Origin: Idiomarinaceae bacterium
GTDB lineage: Bacteria; Pseudomonadota; Gammaproteobacteria; Enterobacterales; Alteromonadaceae
Length of the DNA stretch: 64,000 nucleotides
Direction: 5' to 3'
Assembly: GCA_002685255.1 (NCBI GenBank)
Contig: NYWU01000001.1
Span: forward strand, 210,599 to 274,598
Shown here: positions 8,282 to 18,725 of the stretch, in pieces
How the letters are laid out: the number at the start of each line of letters is the position of its first letter
How positions within the stretch are numbered: the stretch's first letter is position 1
Notes under the pieces: generated by a model
Told to the model about the DNA's origin: nothing
What the model saw: only the letters and a program-made list of their open reading frames with translations
Databases searched by the model: none
Position numbers and translations under genes: made by a program

Positions 8282-9546
8282 TATGACGTCACCCTTTCTG
8301 GTACCGGCTTGGTCTTCTCACGCTTACTGTAGAAGAACAGCAATACGAAGAAGGCGAAGTATAAGAACGTAAAGATCTGTGCAAACACTGTTGCTGTTGG
8401 CGTAGCCGGTTGCGTACCCAAGTAGCCCAGTACCAGGAAGCTGACCGAGAATACCGCCAAGTTCAACTTGTGTAAGACCGAGCGATAGCGAATTGAACGT
8501 ACGCGTCCACGATCTAACCAAGGCAATAGTGCCAGTAGCACAATTGATGCGAACATTAGAATTACGCCGAATAGTTTGTCAGGAACCGCGCGCAAAATCG
8601 CGTAGAACGGTGTGAAGTACCAAACCGGTGCAATGTGTTCTGGTGTCTTCAACGGGTTTGCCGGCTCAAAGTTTGGTGGCTCAAGGAAGAAGCCGCCCAT
8701 CTCAGGCATAAAGAAGATCACATAACAGAACAAGAATAAGAAAATACCGATACCAACTAAATCTTTAACGATGTAGTAAGGGTAGAACGGAATCGCATCC
8801 ACAATGTCGTATTTCTTAGTGAAACGCTCGTGGAACTTGAATTTCGGTTTTTCTTCATCAGGCACTGAGCCTTTCGGCTTTTTAATCGGCACACCGTCTG
8901 GGTTATTAGAACCCACTTCGTGCAGTGCGATAATGTGCAAGAACACAAGGATTACAAGCACTAACGGCAACGCGATAACATGAAGCGCGAAGAAACGGTT
9001 CAGGGTTGCGCCCGAAATCACGTAGTCACCGCGGATCCATAGTGTCAAATCATCGCCGATGACTGGAATCGCACCAAACAAGGAGATGATTACCTGAGCC
9101 CCCCAGTACGACATCTGACCCCAAGGTAGCAAGTAACCCATGAAGGCCTCAGCCATTAGTACTAAGAAGATAAACATACCGAACAACCACAGTAATTCAC
9201 GTGGTTTCTGGTAGGAGCCGTAAAGCATGCCGCGGAACATGTGCAGATAAACTACGATGAAAAACGCGGACGCCCCGGTTGAATGCATGTATCGGAGCAG
9301 CCAGCCGTATTCGACATCACGCATGATGTATTCGACTGATGCGAACGCACCCTCAGCACTCGGCACGTAGTTCATGGTTAACCAAACGCCCGTTAGGATT
9401 TGGTTGACCAATACCAACATCGCTAGAACGCCGAATAAGTACCAGAAGTTAAAGTTTTTCGGAGCAGGATACTGTGCAAGGTGGATATTCCAAGTTTTGG
9501 TCATTGGAATACGTGCATCGATCCACTCAACGAATTTATTAGCCAT
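8281..9546 (-). CDS. petB: Cytochrome b of the bc1 complex
   Basis: Cytochrome b is the membrane core of ubiquinol:cytochrome c reductase, with the two hemes b and the Qo and Qi quinone sites. 421 residues with about eight hydrophobic helices. Heme-ligand histidine pairs are visible in RYMHSTGASAFFIVVYLHMF and in FALHVIALPLVLVILVFLHII (parts), and the Qo-site PEWY equivalent appears here as APVWYFTPFYAILRAVP. The coding region overlaps petA upstream and petC downstream by single bases, so all three subunits are translated from one message. Confidence 0.97.
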   Translation of the reverse strand: MANKFVEWIDARIPMTKTWNIHLAQYPAPKNFNFWYLFGVLAMLVLVNQILTGVWLTMNYVPSAEGAFASVEYIMRDVEYGWLLRYMHSTGASAFFIVVYLHMFRGMLYGSYQKPRELLWLFGMFIFLVLMAEAFMGYLLPWGQMSYWGAQVIISLFGAIPVIGDDLTLWIRGDYVISGATLNRFFALHVIALPLVLVILVFLHIIALHEVGSNNPDGVPIKKPKGSVPDEEKPKFKFHERFTKKYDIVDAIPFYPYYIVKDLVGIGIFLFLFCYVIFFMPEMGGFFLEPPNFEPANPLKTPEHIAPVWYFTPFYAILRAVPDKLFGVILMFASIVLLALLPWLDRGRVRSIRYRSVLHKLNLAVFSVSFLVLGYLGTQPATPTATVFAQIFTFLYFAFFVLLFFYSKREKTKPVPERVTS

Positions 9547-10136
9547 TATGCTTGCCCCTTATCTTCGCCGACCAAGATCGTGTTGTCGTCAACGTAATAA
9601 TGTGGCGGCACAACCAAATTTAATGGTGCCGGAACACCCTGGAAAACACGTCCAGCGATATCATAGGTCGAACCGTGACACGGACAGAAGAATCCTGACT
9701 CAACACCTTCTACGTGCTCTTCCATTTCTTTAGGTAAGTAGCTCGGAGAACAACCTAAGTGGGTACAGATACCTACAGCAACGAAAAATTCTTTTTTAAT
9801 TGAACGATATTCGTTCGCTGCATATGAAGGTTGTTGTGGCTCTTCAGAATTAGGGTCGCGCAGACGATCTTCATGAGTCTTAAGACCATCGAGCATTTCA
9901 GTTGAACGGCGAACAACCCAGACGGGCTTACCTCGCCATTTAACACGAATCATTTGACCCGGTTCTGCTTTCGCGATGTTAACTTCGACCGGTGCCCCGG
10001 CGTTCTTTGCCCTCGCGCTCGGATTCCATGATGCGATAAAAGGAACGGCGACACCCACCGCTCCGGCACCACCAACGACTCCGGTCGCGACCGTCAAAAA
10101 ACGACGGCGGCCTTTATCTACAGGCGCATTGCTCAT
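9546..10136 (-). CDS. petA: Rieske iron-sulfur subunit of the bc1 complex
   Basis: The Rieske protein carries the 2Fe-2S cluster that takes the first electron from ubiquinol. 196 residues: a twin-arginine-type start (GRRRFLTVATG, residues 9-19) leading into the single membrane helix, and cluster-binding motifs CTHLGC (Cys124/His126) and CPCHGS (Cys151/His154) with the disulfide cysteines Cys129 and Cys153. It is first in petABC and has its own promoter 100 bases upstream. Confidence 0.97.
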   Translation of the reverse strand: MSNAPVDKGRRRFLTVATGVVGGAGAVGVAVPFIASWNPSARAKNAGAPVEVNIAKAEPGQMIRVKWRGKPVWVVRRSTEMLDGLKTHEDRLRDPNSEEPQQPSYAANEYRSIKKEFFVAVGICTHLGCSPSYLPKEMEEHVEGVESGFFCPCHGSTYDIAGRVFQGVPAPLNLVVPPHYYVDDNTILVGEDKGQA

Positions 10137-10236
10137 CCATTTACTCTCCAGTTGGACGCTCCGCGATCCATGGCCGCGAAGTCGGGAATTAGCTGCTGCG
10201 TTATCCGCCTATACGGATTACAAAAAATGCTCAGAA

Positions 10237-10265
10237 ATGATAAAGAAAACCCACATGTTTTACAA
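10237..10265 (-). promoter_or_regulatory. Sigma70 promoter of petABC
   Basis: Minus strand -35 TTGTAA (10260-10265), 17-base spacer, -10 TATCAT (10237-10242), about 100 bases before the petA ATG. The leader contains a weak ATCCG/CGGAT stem. It is the best-matching pair in the petA-rpsI gap. Confidence 0.6.
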
Positions 10266-10306
10266 GTGATTCGCGGTGTATGGCGCGCGTTGCTCTCATA
10301 ACAGGC

Positions 10307-10322
10307 GTTTACATTCGTAAAC
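10307..10322. repeat. Perfect 6-bp inverted repeat GTTTAC-ATTC-GTAAAC
   Basis: A 16-base perfect inverted repeat 41 bases upstream of the petA -35 element. It lacks a T-run, so it looks more like a dimeric regulator site than a terminator. The protein that would bind it is unknown. Confidence 0.4.
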
Positions 10323-10342
10323 AGAGGTTCACTGGCAAGTAA

Positions 10343-10374
10343 AAATAAAAAAGCCCAGCGAATGCTGGGCTTTT
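10343..10374 (-). terminator. Intrinsic terminator of rplM-rpsI
   Basis: AAGCCCAGC (10351-10359), loop GAAT, GCTGGGCTT (10364-10372): nine base pairs, GC-rich, 15 bases beyond the rpsI stop. On the minus strand it is followed by a T-rich tract (TTTTTTATTTTT), which is the typical arrangement for a strong factor-independent terminator. Confidence 0.9.
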
Positions 10375-10389
10375 CGTAAAAACGTAAAA

Positions 10390-10782
10390 TTAACGTTTTG
10401 AGAACTGTGGACGCTTACGTGCTTTGTGTAAGCCCACTTTCTTACGTTCAACTTGACGAGCGTCACGCGTAACGTAGCCTTCTTTACGCAAGGTAGAGCG
10501 TAGGCCTTCGTCATATTGCATCAGTGCACGGGTAATACCGTGACGGATTGCGCCCGCTTGACCTGTTGTACCACCACCGCTCACGGTGATGTAAAGGTCG
10601 AATTTTTCAGTCATTTCTACTGCTTCAAGCGGTTGACGAACAACCATTTGTGCAGTTTCACGACCAAAGTAATCTTCCAACGCACGTTGGTTGATTTGGA
10701 TGTTGCCGCTGCCCGGACGCAAGAATACGCGAGCAGTTGAGTTTTTGCGGCGACCTGTACCGTAGTATTGATTATCTGCCAT
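10390..10782 (-). CDS. rpsI: Ribosomal protein S9 (uS9)
   Basis: uS9 belongs to the head of the 30S subunit, and its C-terminal tail reaches the P-site tRNA. 130 residues, the normal length, beginning [20 protein letters not shown] and ending in the conserved basic tail [17 protein letters not shown], whose terminal Lys-Arg contacts tRNA. The ATG lies 15 bases after the rplM stop in the standard rplM-rpsI operon, and a strong terminator follows. Confidence 0.98.
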   Translation of the reverse strand: MADNQYYGTGRRKNSTARVFLRPGSGNIQINQRALEDYFGRETAQMVVRQPLEAVEMTEKFDLYITVSGGGTTGQAGAIRHGITRALMQYDEGLRSTLRKEGYVTRDARQVERKKVGLHKARKRPQFSKR

Positions 10783-10797
10783 AGTATGCTTGCTCCG

Positions 10798-11226
10798 TTA
10801 TAGATCCAGTTGTTTAGGTTGTTGAGCAACGTGGTTGTGCTCAGCACCTGCGTACACTTTCAGTTTACGGAACATGGCACGGCCTAGAGGTCCACGAGGC
10901 AACATACCTTTTACCGCTTTCTGAATTACCATTTCAGGTTTCTTAGCAATCAGTTTTTCAAAGCTGATTGATTTGATACCACCCGGGAATCCAGTGTGCG
11001 AGTAGTACATTTTGTCCTGAGCTTTGTTACCAGTTACAGCAACTTTCTCAGCGTTAACGATGACAATGTAGTCACCGGTGTCAACGTGAGGCGTATACTC
11101 AGGCTTATGCTTACCACGCAGGCGGCGTGCTACTTCAGTAGCCAAACGACCTAACGTTTTACCTTCTGCGTCAATTACGTACCAGTCGCGTTTTACCGTT
11201 TCTGGCTTTGCTACAAATGTTTTCAT
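10798..11226 (-). CDS. rplM: Ribosomal protein L13 (uL13)
   Basis: uL13 is an early 50S assembly protein. 142 residues, standard length, with [20 protein letters not shown] at the start and the conserved [18 protein letters not shown] and [19 protein letters not shown] blocks. It is the first gene of the rplM-rpsI operon. Its 5' leader is about 150 nucleotides and contains two potential stem-loops, which suggests feedback control by L13 itself as described for other gammaproteobacteria. Confidence 0.98.
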   Translation of the reverse strand: MKTFVAKPETVKRDWYVIDAEGKTLGRLATEVARRLRGKHKPEYTPHVDTGDYIVIVNAEKVAVTGNKAQDKMYYSHTGFPGGIKSISFEKLIAKKPEMVIQKAVKGMLPRGPLGRAMFRKLKVYAGAEHNHVAQQPKQLDL

Positions 11227-11297
11227 TTTAAAAAACCTAATTTTAAATGTTCACGGACAGTAATTCCGGGCTTCCCCGCGAATCACAACAATAAAAA

Positions 11298-11359
11298 AAT
11301 GATAAAAATCATTAGTTTATTTGCTGCAACCATGGGCTAACGCGAGGTTAACGCCATGG
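11298..11359 (-). promoter_or_regulatory. Structured rplM leader (candidate L13 autoregulatory element)
   Basis: Minus-strand leader: CCATGG-C-GTTAAC, loop CTCGC, GTTAGC-CCATGG (11330-11359) folds into two 6-bp helices with one bulged C and one G-U pair. Eighteen bases downstream AATGAT-TTTT-ATCATT (11298-11313) runs directly into a T-run, resembling a weak attenuator. L13 leaders are known in Enterobacteria; equivalence here is inferred from position only. Confidence 0.5.
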
Positions 11360-11380
11360 ACTGTAACGTGGGCTGCGCGG

Positions 11381-11409
11381 ATTATAGGAAAAATGCGCTC
11401 AAAGATCAC
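11381..11409 (-). promoter_or_regulatory. Promoter of rplM-rpsI
   Basis: Minus strand perfect -10 TATAAT (11381-11386) followed by CCGCGCAGCC, a GC-rich discriminator as expected of a stringently controlled ribosomal promoter. At 17 bases the -35 would be GTGATC, a poor match, so UP-element or T-tract contributions upstream are likely. The region overlaps the zapE terminator stem. Confidence 0.65.
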
Positions 11410-11417
11410 GCATTTTT
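11389..11417 (-). terminator. Terminator-like hairpin after zapE, overlapping the rplM promoter
   Basis: AAAAATGCG (11389-11397) and CGCATTTTT (11409-11417) form a perfect 9-bp stem with an 11-base loop. Read in the zapE direction the stem ends in five Ts, immediately before the rplM -10 element, so the spacer and -35 region of one promoter double as the terminator of the preceding gene. Confidence 0.65.
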
Positions 11418-11446
11418 TTAAATTTCTTATAGGTTTCAAGCGCCAT

Positions 11447-12562
11447 TTATGCGCGGTGCGCCAGTGCTAAATATTCCTCACTTTGCATTTCTTGCAAACG
11501 ACTCACGCATCGACGAAACTCAAAACTTAATTGTCCTTCGCTATACAGCATGTCGATGGGCTGTTGTGCGGATAAAATCAATTTAACTCGGCGCTCATAA
11601 AACTCGTCAACCAACGCAATAAAGCGACGCGCAACGTCATCATTATGACGTCCCATTTGTTCAACATTTGAGATAATCACGGCATGATAAAGTTGAGCTA
11701 TCTCCATGTAGTCAGTCTGACTGCGCGCCGTTTTACAAATATCGGTAAAATCAAAGAAAACCACATCGTCGCACTCTCCCCTAACCTGAATCGCCCTACC
11801 TTCGATCTCCACAGCGTGAGATTCAAACGCGCAGCCTTTTTCGGGCGCTAAGTTATGAAACGATTCGACCAATAATTGGTCAGCTTGGTCATCATTGGGA
11901 ACATGAAATAGCTTTGCTTGCGTCAACGTGCGTAAGCGATAGTCGATACCGCTATCAACATTAACCACGGCACAGTGCTGCTTAATTAATTTTATTGCCG
12001 GAATAAACCGCGCGCGCTGTAACCCGTTTTTATACAGGTCGTCGGGTACGATATTGGATGTTGCGACGAGTACCACCTGGCGTTCAAACAGGTACTCAAA
12101 CAATTTACCGAGTAACATCGCGTCAGTAATATCTTGTACAAAAAACTCATCAAAACAAATCACATCCGTTTCAGCCGCAATGCGATCAGCTACCGTAATC
12201 AAAGGATCCGATTTCTGCTGTAACTGTTTAAGTTCACTATGTACACGCTGCATGAATCGGTGAAAATGGAGACGCCATTTGTTTTTGATAGGCAAGGTTT
12301 CGTAAAAGGTATCAACCAGATACGTCTTTCCTCGTCCGACGCCGCCCCAAAAATACAAACCTTTAGGTGGCGTCGGTGGCTTACTAAACAGCCGTTTTAA
12401 GAGTGAGCGTTGTTTATTTTCTTGCCACTTAAGTAAATCATCGTAGAGGCGCTGTAACTGCTTGACCGCGTGCTCTTGCGCTTCGTCATAGCTGAAATCC
12501 TCGCGTTCTAAATCATTTTTATAACGCTCAATTGGCGTAAAGCACGGGTTCGACACTACCAC
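11447..12562 (-). CDS. zapE: Cell division ATPase ZapE (AFG1 family)
   Basis: ZapE is an AFG1-like AAA-family ATPase that associates with the Z-ring late in division. 371 residues: Walker A GGVGRGKT at residues 73-80, Walker B ICFDEFFVQDITDAMLL further on, a VATSN sensor segment and an arginine-rich RFIPAIKLI motif. There is no ATG: the start is GTG at 12562 with GAGG 4 bases ahead, or GTG two codons later at better spacing (10 bases). It is divergent from zapG, as in E. coli. Confidence 0.94.
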   Translation of the reverse strand: MVVSNPCFTPIERYKNDLEREDFSYDEAQEHAVKQLQRLYDDLLKWQENKQRSLLKRLFSKPPTPPKGLYFWGGVGRGKTYLVDTFYETLPIKNKWRLHFHRFMQRVHSELKQLQQKSDPLITVADRIAAETDVICFDEFFVQDITDAMLLGKLFEYLFERQVVLVATSNIVPDDLYKNGLQRARFIPAIKLIKQHCAVVNVDSGIDYRLRTLTQAKLFHVPNDDQADQLLVESFHNLAPEKGCAFESHAVEIEGRAIQVRGECDDVVFFDFTDICKTARSQTDYMEIAQLYHAVIISNVEQMGRHNDDVARRFIALVDEFYERRVKLILSAQQPIDMLYSEGQLSFEFRRCVSRLQEMQSEEYLALAHRA

Positions 12563-12596
12563 TTCACCTCAGTTACTATTATCCTATAGAGCAACT

Positions 12597-12624
12597 ATTT
12601 TATCACGATGCCCTGAATCAGCAA
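12597..12624 (-). promoter_or_regulatory. Candidate promoter of zapE
   Basis: Minus strand -35 TTGCTG (12619-12624), 16-base spacer, -10 TAAAAT (12597-12602), about 35 bases before the GTG start. The 89-base divergent zapE/zapG region must hold both promoters; I found no equally good one for zapG. Confidence 0.4.
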
Positions 12625-12651
12625 TGAGTAGGGTCAGCCTAGGAGTTCGGC

Positions 12652-13092
12652 ATGGATTGGTTAATTGGCATTTTATTGGTCGCAGTGGGCGCTGTTATTG
12701 GTTTTTTTGTAGCGCGGTACTGGTTTGGCTTACGTAGTGGCGGTGATCTCGAAGAGCAAGTTGAGAAGAGTCAAAAGCAATTGGCAGACTATCAACGCGA
12801 AGTCGCCGAGCATTTTGCCACCGCCAATGCCTTAGTTGAGCAACTCGAGGAAACACAAGATAAACTCAAAAACTACCTTGCCCACAGTGCCGACTTATTG
12901 CAAAAGAACGACGCGCAGAGCGACTTACCGTTCTTTTCAGAAGATACCATGCGGCAGTTACGAGTCGCGAGTAGCATGAATAAGGATTATCGTTCGACGC
13001 ACAGTGCTGAAGAAGCCGAGCAAGTGCCAAAAGACTACACCGACCAGCGTAGTGGATTATTTACTGAAGCCGAGTCGACAAAACGCGATTAA
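12652..13092 (+). CDS. zapG: Z-ring associated protein ZapG (YhcB, DUF1043)
   Basis: ZapG is an inner-membrane protein linked to divisome and elongasome coordination. 146 residues: one N-terminal membrane helix (about 3-24, LIGILLVAVGAVIGFFVARY), then a long coiled coil (about 33-85, GGDLEEQVEKSQKQLADYQ and following) containing the conserved HFATANALV segment, and a disordered acidic tail. AGGAG lies 8 bases before the ATG. It sits between zapE and degQ as in E. coli. Confidence 0.93.
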   Translation: MDWLIGILLVAVGAVIGFFVARYWFGLRSGGDLEEQVEKSQKQLADYQREVAEHFATANALVEQLEETQDKLKNYLAHSADLLQKNDAQSDLPFFSEDTMRQLRVASSMNKDYRSTHSAEEAEQVPKDYTDQRSGLFTEAESTKRD

Positions 13093-13114
13093 ATATCTTG
13101 AAACATTTTCGTTT

Positions 13115-13144
13115 TGAACTCATCTAGTAGCTTAGCGGTCATAA
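13115..13144 (+). promoter_or_regulatory. Possible sigma-E type promoter of degQ
   Basis: TGAACTC (13115-13121), a 16-base gap, then GTCATAA (13138-13144). This resembles the extracytoplasmic sigma-E pattern GGAACTT-N15/16-GTCTGA, which controls several periplasmic proteases. The first G of the -35 is replaced by T. It lies about 45 bases before the degQ start. Confidence 0.35.
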
Positions 13145-13189
13145 TGGCTGCACACGGTTGCAAAGTTACTACTAGGAGTTCGTAACACG

Positions 13190-14551
13190 ATGAATAAATT
13201 AATTGTAGGTCTCACGTTAGCCGCTTTAACCGTTGGCGGCTTTTCTCAGCCTGCACAAGCAGGTATTCCTTTCTTCGGTGCTGACGATGAAAAGCCAACC
13301 CTGGCACCGATGCTTGAAGAAGTCACGCCGGCCGTGGTTAATATTGCGGTAAAAGGAAAACGCGAAGTTCGACAGCGAGTTCCCGATGCATTGCGCTTTT
13401 TCTTTGGGCCTAATGCGCCGAGTGAACGTGTTCAAGAGCGTCCATTCCGTGGATTAGGTTCGGGCGTCATTATTGATGCTGAAAAGGGCTATGTAGTCAC
13501 TAATAACCACGTTATCGACGATGCCTCAGAAATCGTTGTGACGCTGAAGAATGGACGTGAGTACGATGCTAAACTCGTCGGTCGTGATGAACAAAGCGAC
13601 ATTGCATTACTTCAGATTGAAGACGCCGAGAACCTGACTGACATCGAGATAGGTAAATCGTCTGATTTACGTGTCGGTGACTTTGTCGTGGCAATTGGTA
13701 ACCCCTTTGGCCTCGGACAAACGGTTACGTCGGGTATTGTGAGTGCGCTCAGTCGAGCCAACCTCGGCATTGAAGAGTTAGAGAACTTTATCCAAACCGA
13801 CGCGGCTATCAATAGTGGTAACAGTGGCGGCGCACTGGTGACACTGGATGGCAAATTGATCGGTATTAATACGGCTATTCTCGGTCCTAACGGCGGTAAC
13901 ATCGGTATCGGCTTTGCCATTCCGTCGGATATGATGCGTAACCTTGTACAACAGCTCATCGAATTTGGCGAAGTTCGCCGCGGTGTGCTCGGCGTGCGTG
14001 GTAATGATCTCAATTCCGATATTGCTGATGCGCTCGATATTAGTGTGTCAGAGGGGGCTTTTGTCGCCGAGGTTGTGCCTGACAGTGCCGCCGATAAAGC
14101 GGGTATCCAGTCCGGTGATGTCATCGTTGCGGTAAATGGCGATGATATTGCGAGTTTCCAAGAGTTGGGCGCTTTAATCAGTACCCTAGGATCGGGCACA
14201 GAAGTCGATCTTGAGTTAATCCGTGAAGGTGAACGCCAAGATGTCAAAGTCACTCTCGATGCGCAAGATACCGAAACGTCAGCACAGTCAATCCACCCTG
14301 CATTGGAGGGGGCGACGCTAGAGGCGGATGGTTCGCAAGATGGTATTCGTATAACCGAAGTTGAGCCAGGTTCACCTGCCGCGCGCATTGGGCTTGAAAA
14401 AGACGACGTCATTAAGGGCGCGAACCGCCAACCCATTGGCACCTTGGGGGATTTGCGTGAAGCGATCGATAACGCCGGCGATGTCGTAGCGCTCAGTATT
14501 CAACGTGGAAATAGCGTGCGCTATTTAATGCTACGTAACCCTGCTTCTTAG
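13190..14551 (+). CDS. degQ: Periplasmic serine endoprotease DegQ
   Basis: DegQ is an HtrA-family protease/chaperone that degrades unfolded periplasmic proteins. 453 residues: signal peptide cut near AQA-G (residues 22-25); trypsin-like domain with catalytic His107 (TNNHVID), Asp137 (SDIALLQ) and Ser212 (GNSGGAL); two PDZ domains (about 260-350 and 370-450). The LA loop after residue 60 is short, as in DegQ rather than DegP. RBS AGGAG precedes the ATG. degS follows after a terminator, so each has its own unit. Confidence 0.95.
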   Translation: MNKLIVGLTLAALTVGGFSQPAQAGIPFFGADDEKPTLAPMLEEVTPAVVNIAVKGKREVRQRVPDALRFFFGPNAPSERVQERPFRGLGSGVIIDAEKGYVVTNNHVIDDASEIVVTLKNGREYDAKLVGRDEQSDIALLQIEDAENLTDIEIGKSSDLRVGDFVVAIGNPFGLGQTVTSGIVSALSRANLGIEELENFIQTDAAINSGNSGGALVTLDGKLIGINTAILGPNGGNIGIGFAIPSDMMRNLVQQLIEFGEVRRGVLGVRGNDLNSDIADALDISVSEGAFVAEVVPDSAADKAGIQSGDVIVAVNGDDIASFQELGALISTLGSGTEVDLELIREGERQDVKVTLDAQDTETSAQSIHPALEGATLEADGSQDGIRITEVEPGSPAARIGLEKDDVIKGANRQPIGTLGDLREAIDNAGDVVALSIQRGNSVRYLMLRNPAS

Positions 14552-14581
14552 TCACGCGTTTTAGTTTCAAGAACTTACATC

Positions 14582-14617
14582 AAAGTGACTTCAGTGGTAA
14601 GCTGAAGTCACTTTTTT
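14582..14617 (+). terminator. Intrinsic terminator of degQ
   Basis: AAAGTGACTTCAG (14582-14594), loop TGGTAAG, CTGAAGTCACTTT (14602-14614): a perfect 13-bp stem running into a T-run to 14617. It lies 31 bases after the degQ stop and 22 before degS. Confidence 0.9.
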
Positions 14618-14638
14618 AATTAACGGACCGTTTAATTT

Positions 14639-17231
<2,593 letters not shown>

Positions 17232-17268
17232 ATTTTATCCACACCAGTTAGCTGAAAAATGAAAGTCG

Positions 17269-17571
17269 TTAGCTTAACGAAAGTAGATGGTCTACGCCAC
17301 TCACACTGACGATTTGCCGCAATTGTTCTGACGCGCCTTCACATGGCAATGGAACTGCATCACGGTTATGTTTTATGACTTCGAGGAGTACTGCGACACC
17401 TGCGGTATCAATTAACTTCACCTTGGCAACATCCACCTGTTTAACGGACTTTTCCTTTAGCAACTGATTTAATGAATCCCATTGCGCAGGAATGGCACTT
17501 CGCGTTAGTGACCCCGCTAATGACAGCGTACCGTCATCAGCGAGCTTAAAGTTCATCTGAGCCTGACTCAT
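17269..17571 (-). CDS. mlaB: STAS-domain subunit MlaB
   Basis: MlaB is the small cytoplasmic STAS protein that stabilises the MlaF ATPase in the MlaFEDB phospholipid transporter. 100 residues; a STAS fold is visible in LSLAGSLTRSAIPAQWDSL and VDVAKVKLIDTAGVAVLLEV, where the DTAG motif (about residues 50-53) carries the conserved threonine needed for function in E. coli MlaB. It follows mlaC by 9 bases. Confidence 0.92.
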   Translation of the reverse strand: MSQAQMNFKLADDGTLSLAGSLTRSAIPAQWDSLNQLLKEKSVKQVDVAKVKLIDTAGVAVLLEVIKHNRDAVPLPCEGASEQLRQIVSVSGVDHLLSLS

Positions 17572-17580
17572 GCGGCATCC

Positions 17581-18237
17581 TTAAGACGGAACGTCGACTT
17601 TATCGTCCAATTTAATGGGTTGATTCGCTTTATCTTCGAGTAACGCAATGGTGCCTTCGATACCGCGTGAACGAATGACAGCAGCAATCTCGCTTTGCTT
17701 ACTATTCAACAAGCTCACACCTTCAACAACGAGGTCGTAAGCCTTCCAAACGTCAGCATTACTGTCGTAACGCACTTTAAAATCGAGACGAATCGGCGGG
17801 CGACCCGCTTCTTTAACCCGCGTTTCAACCACCACCACTTTGTCTTCCGGACCTACTTTAGAATGCTGTAGAAATTCTACTTCGTGCTTTGACTCATCAT
17901 ATTGTGTAAAAGCACGGGCATAGGTTGCAACAATGTAGTCTGTAAATGCTTTGTAAAATGCCTGACGTTGTTGTTCATCGGTGTCTTTAAAATAGCGACC
18001 GAGGACCTTTTTACTCGCGTAAATATTATCAACGTATGGCATTAACTCATCTTTGACGATGGTTTTAAGGTAGTTCGGGTCTTCGCTAATTTTATTACGG
18101 TCTTCTCCAATACGATCAAACGTCTGATCCGCTACTTTCTTCAACAGCGTGTATGGGTTCTCTTCTTTGATCATTTCCGCCGAGGCACTACTAACGGCCA
18201 GAAAAGCGCTCATTACAAGCGTTAAAAAAACTTTCAT
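17581..18237 (-). CDS. mlaC: Periplasmic phospholipid-binding protein MlaC
   Basis: MlaC shuttles phospholipids across the periplasm between the outer-membrane MlaA complex and MlaFEDB. 218 residues: signal peptide with probable cleavage after VSSASA (about residue 20), then the Tol-Tol-Ttg2 fold with PYTLLKKVADQTFDRI, VDNIYASKKVLGRYFK and YKAYDLVVEGVSLLNS-type blocks (here WKAYDLVVEG). It is preceded by mlaD with a 15-base gap holding an AGGAGTGG ribosome-binding site. Confidence 0.94.
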   Translation of the reverse strand: MKVFLTLVMSAFLAVSSASAEMIKEENPYTLLKKVADQTFDRIGEDRNKISEDPNYLKTIVKDELMPYVDNIYASKKVLGRYFKDTDEQQRQAFYKAFTDYIVATYARAFTQYDESKHEVEFLQHSKVGPEDKVVVVETRVKEAGRPPIRLDFKVRYDSNADVWKAYDLVVEGVSLLNSKQSEIAAVIRSRGIEGTIALLEDKANQPIKLDDKVDVPS

Positions 18238-18252
18238 AATACCACTCCTAGG

Positions 18253-18720
18253 TTAATTTTCGCCTTGGCTAAACAAGAATTGACCAATCAACTGTTCCAA
18301 CACCAACGCCGACTTAGTATCCGAAATCGTGTCACCATCTTCTAAAGTGCCCACGGTGTCGTCGATAAAGCCTGGCTGTAGACCCAGATATTGTTCGCCG
18401 AGCAGCCCCGCCGTCAAAACCGACAAACTACTGGTCTCAGAGAACTTATCGTAATCTTTACTGATTTCCATCTCGACTAGCGGCTCATAATATTCTCCTG
18501 CGAGCGAGATATCAGTGACACGACCTACAACAACCCCGCCGACCTTCACTGGTGAACGCACCTTAAGGCTGCCTATATTGTCGAATTTGGCATACAGTGT
18601 ATATGTTTCGCCTGCGGTCACAGTGCTGCCGCTTGCTGCGCGCAACGCAATAAACAACAGTGCTAAAACCCCTACAACAACAAACAAGCCAACAAAAATA
18701 TGTGATTTCCGTGATTCCAT
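18253..18720 (-). CDS. mlaD: MCE-domain protein MlaD
   Basis: MlaD forms the hexameric MCE ring of the inner-membrane complex through which lipids pass. 155 residues: one N-terminal membrane helix (about 8-25, IFVGLFVVVGVLALLFIAL) and one MCE domain (about 38-117: YTLYAKFDNIGSLKVRSPVK, VGGVVVGRV, LLGEQYLGL), followed by a short helix (about 130-152) that forms the central hydrophobic pore in E. coli MlaD. The start is five bases after the mlaE stop. Confidence 0.94.
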   Translation of the reverse strand: MESRKSHIFVGLFVVVGVLALLFIALRAASGSTVTAGETYTLYAKFDNIGSLKVRSPVKVGGVVVGRVTDISLAGEYYEPLVEMEISKDYDKFSETSSLSVLTAGLLGEQYLGLQPGFIDDTVGTLEDGDTISDTKSALVLEQLIGQFLFSQGEN

Positions 18721-18725
18721 GGTTT

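Noticed and set aside
13612..14442. 276-residue open frame on the minus strand inside degQ
   Set aside because: It is antisense to an unambiguous protease gene, is Ser/Pro/Arg-rich low-complexity translation, and has no recognisable domain; an artefact of codon bias in degQ.
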